Source of the DNA: an uncultured Rikenella sp. | GTDB lineage: Bacteria > Bacteroidota > Bacteroidia > Bacteroidales > Rikenellaceae | Length of the DNA stretch: 23,971 nt | Reading direction: 5' to 3' | NCBI RefSeq assembly: GCF_910577125.1 | Contig: NZ_CAJTMN010000028.1 | Span: 1 to 23,971 of the forward strand | Shown: positions 5,722 to 13,600 of the stretch, one piece after another | How positions within the stretch are numbered: the first letter of the stretch is position 1 | Layout: each line of letters opens with the position of its first letter | The notes under the pieces: model-generated | Seen by the model: only the letters and a program-made list of their open reading frames with translations | What the model was told of the DNA's origin: nothing | The model's database searches: none | Made by a program: the position numbers and the translations under genes

Positions 5722-6600
5722 ATGGATAACCGACTCCTCGACCGGGATCCCGCAGCGCCCGACCGGTTGCCCGATATCGATCTGCCGGTCGATTTTTTCG
5801 CCTGGGTCGATATCACCCGCGACGTGCTCGGGTGGTACACCGTACCGTGCAAAATCAAGGCCGGCATCTTCGTGCTCTGCGTCGAAGGCGAGCTCACGGC
5901 CACCATCAACCTGAAAGAGTGCCGCATCCGGAAAAACGACTTTATCGTCGTCGCACCCGGCAGCGTCATCCGGTTCCACGGTACGCCGGAAAATTTCCGG
6001 CTGTCGTTCATCGGTTTCTCGTCGAAATTCATGGGCGAGGTCAACCTCATCAAATCCACCATGGATATGCTGCCCGTGATGATCGAGAACCCCGTCATTT
6101 CGTTTACCGCCGAGCGGGCCGAGATCTACAAGGAGCTCTTCGCCCTCCTGCACAGGATGTTTACCGCCGACCTGCTGACCCATCCTCAGATCCAGCGATG
6201 TATTCTGGAGTCCGTGCTTTACGGCGTGTCGAGCCTCTACCGCACCGCTCAGAACGAGACCGGACACCGGCTGAGCCGCGGCGAGGAGATCAGCAAAGAG
6301 CTCTTCCGGCTCGTCATGAAACACTATACCCGGGAGCGGCGCGTGGCCTTTTATGCCGAACAGATGCGCCTCTCGACCCAGCATCTGTGCACGACCGTCA
6401 AACAGCAGACCGGAAAGACGGTCGCCGACCTGATCGCCGACGTGGTGATCATGGATGCCAAGGCCCTGCTCAAGTCGACCAACATGGCGATCAAAGAGGT
6501 CGCCCTGTCGCTGAACTTTCCGAACGTCTCGTTTTTCGGCAAGTATTTCAAACGCTACGTGGGGATGAGCCCCCAACAATACCGTTCGGGAAACGATTGA
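5722..6600 (+). CDS. AraC-family transcriptional regulator
   Basis: This 292-aa protein has an N-terminal cupin-like sensor part (about residues 15-110: strands such as GIFVLCVEGELTATI and RKNDFIVVAPGSVIRF). A helical linker follows. The C-terminal AraC double helix-turn-helix (about residues 205-290) has FYAEQMRLSTQHLCTTVKQ as the first HTH and IKEVALSLNFPNVSFFGKYF with GMSPQQYR as the second, which is the family signature. It should bind DNA in the cytoplasm and respond to an unknown small ligand. The next gene starts 2 bp after its stop, so the two are probably cotranscribed. The target is unknown; the acyltransferase gene downstream is a candidate by position only. Confidence 0.9.
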   Translation: MDNRLLDRDPAAPDRLPDIDLPVDFFAWVDITRDVLGWYTVPCKIKAGIFVLCVEGELTATINLKECRIRKNDFIVVAPGSVIRFHGTPENFRLSFIGFSSKFMGEVNLIKSTMDMLPVMIENPVISFTAERAEIYKELFALLHRMFTADLLTHPQIQRCILESVLYGVSSLYRTAQNETGHRLSRGEEISKELFRLVMKHYTRERRVAFYAEQMRLSTQHLCTTVKQQTGKTVADLIADVVIMDAKALLKSTNMAIKEVALSLNFPNVSFFGKYFKRYVGMSPQQYRSGND

Positions 6601-6602
6601 CG

Positions 6603-7172
6603 ATGCGAAAGGTGATCGATACGATCCGGTCTCTCTGGCCCTTGTCGGACGAGACGGTCAGCGCGCTGGAGGCGGTCGTCGAACCGTGCCGTTTCCCGAA
6701 ACGCAGTCGGCTGATCCGCAAGAGCGAGTATAACCGGTACGCCTATTTTATCGAGCGGGGCATGACCCGTTCCTACTGGGTGGTGGACGGCGAGGAGGTC
6801 ACCACCTCGTTTTCGGTCGAGGGCGGAATTGTCTTCAGCATGGACGAACTCTACTACGGCCGGCCGAGCGAAGAGGAGGTCGAGACGCTCGAAGAGGTCG
6901 AAGCCTGGCGCATCCCGCTGGCCGATCTGACCCGCCTGTGGGAGACCAACCTCGAATTGTGCAACTGGGGGCGGATCGCCCACCAGAACGAGTACCGCCG
7001 TCTGCACCGCAGCCACCAGGAGCGGCTCGCGCTGCCGGCCCGCGAACGGTACGAAGCCTTCCGACGGCAGTTTCCCGACGTTTGCCGACGGGCCAATCTG
7101 AGTTATATCGCTTCTTATCTGGGGATTACGCTCTCGACGCTGAGCCGGCTGCGGGCGGGCGAGGGGCGTTGA
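6603..7172 (+). CDS. Crp/Fnr-family transcriptional regulator
   Basis: This 189-aa protein has an N-terminal cyclic-nucleotide-binding-type beta barrel (about residues 20-110, RKSEYNRYAYFIERGMTRSY and EGGIVFSMDELYY) and a short C-terminal helix-turn-helix (ANLSYIASYLGITLSTLSRLR). This Crp-like pattern is common in Bacteroidetes. Residues that bind cAMP in E. coli Crp are not evident, so the ligand is unknown. The ATG at 6603 follows the upstream araC-type stop by 2 bp, making a tandem regulator operon. Confidence 0.85.
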   Translation: MRKVIDTIRSLWPLSDETVSALEAVVEPCRFPKRSRLIRKSEYNRYAYFIERGMTRSYWVVDGEEVTTSFSVEGGIVFSMDELYYGRPSEEEVETLEEVEAWRIPLADLTRLWETNLELCNWGRIAHQNEYRRLHRSHQERLALPARERYEAFRRQFPDVCRRANLSYIASYLGITLSTLSRLRAGEGR

Positions 7173-7235
7173 GGCGGGCGCCGCTCCGCGGGCGGATTTT
7201 GATGTAGGACAAATTTTTAGTCCCTCGTTCTTCCG

Positions 7236-7243
7236 TATCTTTG
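7236..7243 (+). promoter_or_regulatory. -7 box for the acyltransferase gene
   Basis: TATCTTTG is a perfect TAnnTTTG match 37 nt before the ATG at 7281. The T-rich segment at 7212-7218 is at the right distance for a -33 element but is not a clear TTTG. Confidence 0.6.
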
Positions 7244-7280
7244 CAGGCGAAGCTTCGGAAACCAACCTTCTTTTTACGAT

Positions 7281-8423
7281 ATGACCTCCAACTTGCCCCT
7301 GCAATTTCCGCAGAAGCCGCACTACGAGATTCTCGACGGCTTGCGCGGTGTCGCCGCCCTGATCGTCGTGGTGTTCCATCTGTTCGAAATCTATGCTGTC
7401 GATCCGCTGTATGTCGTGCCGATTGTCAACCACGGCTATCTGGCCGTCGATTTCTTCTTCGTCCTCTCGGGCTTCGTGATCGGTTATGCTTATGACGACC
7501 GGTGGGGGTGGATGACTCTCTGGGACTTCTGCAAACGGCGTATCATCCGGCTCCAGCCGATGGTCGTCGTGGGAGCGGTGATCGGGGGATTGTGCTTTTA
7601 TTTCGGTGCCGGAAAGATGTTTCCCCACATCGGCGAGGTACCCGTCTGGCAGATGCTGCTGGTGATGCTGGCCGGCTGCCTGCTGATTCCGACCACCGCG
7701 GCGATTCGCCAGCCGTGGCACGAGATGTTCCCCCTGAACGGCCCCTCCTGGTCGCTTTTCTTCGAATACATCGGCAACTTTCTCTATGCGACGGTCGTGA
7801 GGCGCTTCTCGAAGCGCGTGCTGATCGCGTTCGTCGCTGCGGCAGGCGTCGCGTTGCTGTGGATGACGGTGGGCGGTTCGGACGGCAGTGTGCTGGGCGG
7901 GCATGAGCTGACGGGACGGCACTTCGGAATCGGGATGATCCGCCTGTTGTATCCCTTCTTCTGCGGGTTGCTGCTTTTCCGGCTGGGGCGGCTGATCCGG
8001 CTGCGGGGCGGCTTCTGGATCTGTTCGCTGGTGCTGGCCGTGATTCTGTTTTTCCCCCGGCTGGGAGGCGAAGAGCAGCTGTGGATCAACGGGCTCTACG
8101 AATCGCTCTCCATCCTGTTCGTCTTCCCGCTGATCGTGCTGGCCGGGGCGGGCAGTCCGATCACGGGGCGGGTCTCGGTCGGAATCTGCAAGTTTCTGGG
8201 CGAGATTTCGTTCCCGCTCTATATCATTCACTATCCGTTCGTCTACCTCTTCATGGCCTATGTGACGGAGCACGGGATGGGCTGGCAGCAGAGCTGGCCG
8301 CTGATGATCGCCGTGGGAGTCGGGTGCGTAGCGCTGGCTTACGGATTCCTGAAACTCTTCGACGAGCCGGTTCGGGCATGGCTCCGGAACCGCTTCCTGC
8401 GCCACGTTCCGGTGCAGCGGTAG
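7281..8423 (+). CDS. Membrane acyltransferase (acyltransferase 3 / OafA-type)
   Basis: This 380-aa integral inner-membrane protein has about ten hydrophobic helices. YEILDGLRGVAALIVVVFH at the N-terminus carries the family's R-x(10)-H signature. GYLAVDFFFVLSGFVI and KRRIIRLQP are the next family motifs, and NGPSWSLFFEYIGN is the fourth. Members O-acylate (often O-acetylate) sugars of cell-surface polysaccharide, peptidoglycan or small molecules. The substrate cannot be read from the sequence. It has its own promoter and converges with pbpC, 13 bp away. Confidence 0.9.
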   Translation: MTSNLPLQFPQKPHYEILDGLRGVAALIVVVFHLFEIYAVDPLYVVPIVNHGYLAVDFFFVLSGFVIGYAYDDRWGWMTLWDFCKRRIIRLQPMVVVGAVIGGLCFYFGAGKMFPHIGEVPVWQMLLVMLAGCLLIPTTAAIRQPWHEMFPLNGPSWSLFFEYIGNFLYATVVRRFSKRVLIAFVAAAGVALLWMTVGGSDGSVLGGHELTGRHFGIGMIRLLYPFFCGLLLFRLGRLIRLRGGFWICSLVLAVILFFPRLGGEEQLWINGLYESLSILFVFPLIVLAGAGSPITGRVSVGICKFLGEISFPLYIIHYPFVYLFMAYVTEHGMGWQQSWPLMIAVGVGCVALAYGFLKLFDEPVRAWLRNRFLRHVPVQR

Positions 8424-8436
8424 CGCTCCGGCCGCG

Positions 8437-10656
8437 TCATTGGATGATGACCTCCCGTGACATCTGCGCGCCGGTCTGATCCACGACCGTGATGCGATGT
8501 ACACCCGGCGAGAGGGGCAGCGAGATCCGGTGCAGGTCGGTGGTCGAGCCGATGAAGTGCCGGTCGAGGTGCCAGAACAGCTCGGCCGCCGGATCGGAGT
8601 GGGTCGCCTTGCAGATCAGTTCGCTTCGTGTCCCGTCCAGCTTCTGCGGCAGGGCGATGACCGCTCCCGGTGCCGGATAGATAAACTGCATGGCGTCGGT
8701 CTGCGCCTCTTTTCCGGCCGGAGGCTCCGTGTAATCCGCGTGGTGGAGCTTGTAGAAGTGCTTGTGAACCGGAGGCAGGATGAAGAACGAGCGGAGCTCC
8801 ATCGGTTCGGAGCAGTCCGTGACGCGCCGCAGCCCGTCGAGCGACACCGGAATCCGCATGCAATAGGGACAGGGGCGGCTCCGTAAGGCGCTCTCGGAGA
8901 CCGTCTGCAGACGAGTGTCGGCGCAGAACCGTCCGGCCAGGTGGCCGGAATGGACGCAGACCCTGACCTGTCGGCCTTGCGGCTCGGCGAACCATCCGCA
9001 GGACGGGAGCAGGTCGAATAGATCGAACATGACGGGGCCGGCCGTTCTCGCGCCGGTCAGATCGGCCACGCCGCTGCCGTCGGCGTTGCCGACCCACACC
9101 CCCACGACGTGACGGGGCGTTATGCCGACGGCCCATCCGTCGCGGGCTCCGTAGCTCGTTCCGGTTTTCCAGGCAATGTGCCGGACGGAACTGACACGGT
9201 TCCGATCCAGTTCATCCGGGCGGGTCACCTCCCGCATCGCATCCAGCATGGCATAGACGGCGAACGGATCGTTCCAGGGGCTGCTCTTCTCCCCGCGCGC
9301 GATTTTCGTATAACACATCACCACATCGTACAGCGTCACCTCGGCACCGCCGAGCACCAGCGAAAGCCCGTACCGGCCGGCCGGACGGGTCAGGGTGCCG
9401 AAACCCGCTCGCTGAAGCAGCGCGGCGAAACGGTCGACGCCGTATTCTTTCAGCAGGTGGACATGGGGCACATTGAGCGACAGGGCCAGCGCCCGGTTCG
9501 CCGGGACGACGCCTGCGAAATCGCCGTCGAAGTTCCGGGGCGAGAATCCGCCGAAATCGGCCGGGATATCCGGCAGCAGCGTGCGGGGCAGAATCACCCC
9601 CTCCTGAAGGGCCGCGCAATACAGCAGCGGTTTCAGGATGCTGCCCGACGAACGCGGAGCCCGGGCGACGTCCACCCACGCTCCGTCCCGGCGGGCCCGG
9701 ATGTCGGCATTGCCGCAGTAGGCGATCACCTCACCGCTCCCGACATCGGCGATGACCGCCGCCAGGTCGTTGATGCCCGACAGCGAGAGCTCGCTGCGCC
9801 ACCGGGCCGTTGTCTCTTCCAGCCGCTGCTGGAGGGCGTGGTCGATGTGGGTGGCGCTCCTGCGGCCGGGCCGGGCCGCATGGAAATACTCCACCAGATG
9901 GGGAGCCGACTGCGGCATGGGATAGGGCGTGTCGGTCAGCGGCTCGTTGACCGCGAGCTCGTATTCGTCGGGGGCTATTTCTCCGACCTCGCAAAGGCGT
10001 TTGAGCAGCCGGTTCCGCTTGGCCAGCAGTTTGTCGCGGTTCTTTGCCAGATGGATGGCCGACGGAGCGTTCGGCAGCACGGCCAGCATGGCGGCCTCGG
10101 CCCACGACATCTCGTTGCCGTCATGGCCCAGGTAGCGCCATACGGCGGCGTCGATTCCCACGACATTCCCTCCGAACGGGGCGTGAGAGGCGTACAGCTT
10201 CAGAATCTCCTCCTTCGAATACCGCGCCTCCAGCCGTGTGGCCATAAACATCTCGATGATCTTCTCGACGAACGTGCGCGGGCCGCGGCGGTGGAGCCGT
10301 ATGACCTGCATGGAGATGGTGCTCCCGCCGCTCACCACTCGTCCGTTGGCCAGATTCCGGATCAGGGCCCGGCCGATTCCCCGGAGACTGATGCCCCGGT
10401 GGGTATGGAAGCTGCGGTCTTCGTACTCCACCAACGCCCTGGCGAACTTGCCGGGCACCGAATCGCACGGCGGGAACCGCCACTGGCCGTCGGCGGCCAC
10501 GCGGGCACCCAGCAGTTCGCCGTTGCCGGCCGTCACCACAGTCGAGTAGGGCGTCTTCTCGAAAAGATCGGCCGGAAGGCAGAACAGCCACAGCAGCAGG
10601 AGCAACGCTACTGCTGTGATCGCCGCGTATCCGGCGGTATGTCTCCCCCTTTTCAT
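8437..10656 (-). CDS. pbpC: Penicillin-binding protein 1C
   Basis: This 739-aa bifunctional peptidoglycan synthase is anchored by one N-terminal transmembrane helix (about residues 10-28). The glycosyltransferase domain has EDRSFHTHRG (catalytic Glu79) and GGSTISMQ (110-117). The transpeptidase domain has SILK (nucleophile Ser339), SLN and KTGTS. The last ~85 residues form the BiPBP_C beta domain typical of PBP1C. The start at 10656 is chosen because it precedes the TM segment and overlaps the stop of the upstream alpha-2-macroglobulin gene by 4 nt (ATGA). A longer frame exists but adds an implausible basic tail. The A2M-PbpC pairing is conserved widely and suggests a role in cell-wall repair with protease trapping. 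Confidence 0.95.
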   Translation of the reverse strand: MKRGRHTAGYAAITAVALLLLLWLFCLPADLFEKTPYSTVVTAGNGELLGARVAADGQWRFPPCDSVPGKFARALVEYEDRSFHTHRGISLRGIGRALIRNLANGRVVSGGSTISMQVIRLHRRGPRTFVEKIIEMFMATRLEARYSKEEILKLYASHAPFGGNVVGIDAAVWRYLGHDGNEMSWAEAAMLAVLPNAPSAIHLAKNRDKLLAKRNRLLKRLCEVGEIAPDEYELAVNEPLTDTPYPMPQSAPHLVEYFHAARPGRRSATHIDHALQQRLEETTARWRSELSLSGINDLAAVIADVGSGEVIAYCGNADIRARRDGAWVDVARAPRSSGSILKPLLYCAALQEGVILPRTLLPDIPADFGGFSPRNFDGDFAGVVPANRALALSLNVPHVHLLKEYGVDRFAALLQRAGFGTLTRPAGRYGLSLVLGGAEVTLYDVVMCYTKIARGEKSSPWNDPFAVYAMLDAMREVTRPDELDRNRVSSVRHIAWKTGTSYGARDGWAVGITPRHVVGVWVGNADGSGVADLTGARTAGPVMFDLFDLLPSCGWFAEPQGRQVRVCVHSGHLAGRFCADTRLQTVSESALRSRPCPYCMRIPVSLDGLRRVTDCSEPMELRSFFILPPVHKHFYKLHHADYTEPPAGKEAQTDAMQFIYPAPGAVIALPQKLDGTRSELICKATHSDPAAELFWHLDRHFIGSTTDLHRISLPLSPGVHRITVVDQTGAQMSREVIIQ

Positions 10657-13600
10657 CGTTCGACGGCGATTCGACGGTTTGCCGTCATGGCCTTGCGGGC
10701 CGGGTGGTACATGTCTTCGCATACGGTCGGCGGCAACATGTAATTGCCGCAGTATGCCGCCCGGAGCCGTACGGTGAATGTGACGGAGCCTCTTGCGGCC
10801 AGCGGGAAGTAATAGCTGACGCTGTTGTCGCGGATATCCTGATGGTCGTGCGGCGCGGTTCCGGTTGGGTATAGCCGCTCGTTCCAGATCTCCCAGCCCG
10901 AGGGAATGGCATAGGTCAGGGCCATCGCATCGACCGCTTTCCCCCGGTTGGCGACGGTGATCCGGGCCTTAAATTCGGTATTCTGTTTCAGCCGGTTGAT
11001 CGTTATCGGCTGATCCGACAGATCGGTGTAGCTGACGCTCGTTTGCAATCCCCCCGTTTCTGTCGCTTCGACAGGGGTGTCGGCTGCGGGCCGAGAGGCG
11101 GTTACGAGCGCGAGCTCCAGCGTCCCGGTGCCCGTGTTCGATACCGTGACATGCCCGCTGGCCGGACTGAGGGCGACGTTTTTCAGCTCGCCGAAGTCGT
11201 GTAATGAGAGAGGGGTGCGTCCCTTTTCGCTGATTGTCACCGAGCCTGCGCGGCCGTCTGTCGCATGGCCGAGCCGATTCATCGCCACCGTCACGAAAGC
11301 GATGTCCTGTGTCACATAGCGGTCTCCGGCACACTCCTTCGCCAGCGTCCGCGCTGCGGGCACCGCCTTGGCTGTGAGGCCGCACAGGGCGTAGGCTTCC
11401 GTCTGCATGGCGTTGTCGCGTACCGTGGAGCGGAACATGTCCTGTCCGGCGGTCGGTGCGGTGCGCTCGGCCTGCTCGATCAGGCTCGCGGCCACCTCCT
11501 CTCTGCTGCAGAGCGCATAGGCGGAGGCCAGACAATAGGCCGCCGTTTGCGTCAGGGTTTTGGACTCCCGCAGGCGGTTCATCGCTGCGGCCTGCGGATG
11601 TCCGGCTTTGGCGAGCGTGTACAGCCGGTATGCCTGGCCGAGATCCGACTCCGCGGAGTAGCGGTAATTGCGTGCGGCGGCGGTCTGATATCCTAACCAG
11701 TGCTCCGTGCAGGTTTTCTCCACCCGGAAACCCTGTTGTTCGGCTTCGGCCAGCGCCATGCCGGCCATGGAGGTCACCCACTCGTTGACCGACCGCTGGT
11801 CCGGCCAGTAGACGAATCCTCCGTTGGCAAGCTGGCGCGACGTCAGGACTTGGAGCAGCCGGGGCAGGGAGCGGTCACACCGCCGCCGGCTCTCGGAGTC
11901 GAGAAACTCGCGGCCGAAGAGCATGAACAGCGCTTTGGAGGCGAGCTGCTCGGTACAGAGGTGACGGTAATTCTCCAGGAAGGTCATCGCCTCTCCGAAG
12001 CGGAAGGCGGGCATCGATGCGATTTGCAGGCCGACCGTCCCGTGGTCGGACGAACTCCAGTCGAAGGTGGCGGTCTTGCCCCCGGCCAGTGATTTTTCTG
12101 TGGTTTTGACCAGCGTGGGCAGCGGATTCCGGACATCGATGTACACGGTGTCTGTCGCGATGTGCCGGCCGCTCGCAGCCGTGACGACGATCCGGGCTTT
12201 CCCCTCGGCGGATTTGTCGCAGACGAGCCGGTAATCGACCGGTTTCTCGCCCTGTGCGGCAAATGAGACACTCCGGCTTCCGGCCCCGACGACCGCCACC
12301 GGCCCTTCGGTCTCGACGGATACCGAGACGCGCTTCACCTCGTCGGCCTGGGCGAACAGATTGACGGGCATGCCGATCGTATCGCCGCAGGCGAGGACGC
12401 GCGGCAGCGAGGTGAGCAGCATCAGCGGAGAGGTGACCCTGACCGTCTTGTCGGCATGGCCGTAGCTGCCCCTGTGGGCCGCGATGACCATCACCCGCAC
12501 CGAACCGACATAGTTGGGCAGCGTGATTCTGTGCGTTTTCGGGGCACCTTTTACGGTGAACGGCCCCAGGAACCTGACGGCCGGATTGAAGCGCTTCTCC
12601 TTGCCGGCGGCGCGGCGCAGCGCCTGGTCGCCGCCGATGCTGAGGACGGGTCGGAAGCTGCCTCCGAACGCGCCGATGACATCGTCATACATATCCCATG
12701 TTTTGACCCCCAGCGCTTCACGCTGGTTCATGGCGGCCCAGGGGTTCGGCGTCCGAAAGTTCGTGATGTCGAGCAGCCCTTCGTCGACGATCGCCAGCGT
12801 ATAGGTCATCGGTCTGTGATCCCGTTCGCCGATTCTGACCGTAAACGGCTTTTGCGGATGCAGCTCGTCGGGCATCTCGATCTCCGGATGGAGGATCGAG
12901 CGGGAGTCGACGACCTCGGCGGCGGCGATGCCGAACAGGCGTATCGGAACACCGTCGGAGGTCTGGCGGTGAGGCCGCAGGAGGGTGGCCGTCACGTAGA
13001 AATTCGGAGCCATGGAGCGGTCGACAGGCAGGGGGAATACGGTCTCGCTGTCCGGCGAGGTCTTCGCCCACATCCGGCGGAGCACGCCCGAGCCGTTCTC
13101 GATGGAGAGCAGCACCCGTCCGCCGGCGCACTTCGGCAGGTATACGCAGGCCGTTTCGCCGGCCTCATACCTCTTTTTGTCCAGCGTGAACGACAGCTCG
13201 GTGCTTTCTGCGGCCGCGTTGTTTTCCGCATGCCCCCTCCCGTCGGGCCAGTCGACCCGGAATGTGCCGCCTGTCGCATGGCCTCCCGTGGAGTCGCGGA
13301 CAAGAATCAGATACCGGCTCCAGCCGGGATAGTCGACCCGGAACGGGATCTCTCCGCCGCCGTCCGTCACGGTCACGGGGCCGCTCGCGACCAGATCGGC
13401 CGACGAGCTCCGGACATATCGGTTCAGGGCATGGGCGTTTCCTTCCCACCACCAGTCCCAGTCCAGCCGATAGATCTTGTAGTCGAGCCGACGGCTCTTT
13501 ATCCGTTCGCCCTGCTGATCGAGCACGACGACCGGGAATCGTACCTCCGTGTCGGTCGGATACGTTTTCTCACCCAGATCGATGCCGACATAGGCCTCGA

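Noticed and set aside
6555..8504. 649-aa minus frame across the regulator and acyltransferase genes
   Set aside because: It overlaps three genes or gene ends that have clear family motifs, and its own sequence is a proline/arginine/glutamine-rich shadow.
9109..10743. 544-aa plus frame opposite pbpC
   Set aside because: pbpC shows all catalytic motifs on the other strand; this frame is low-complexity and has no domain.
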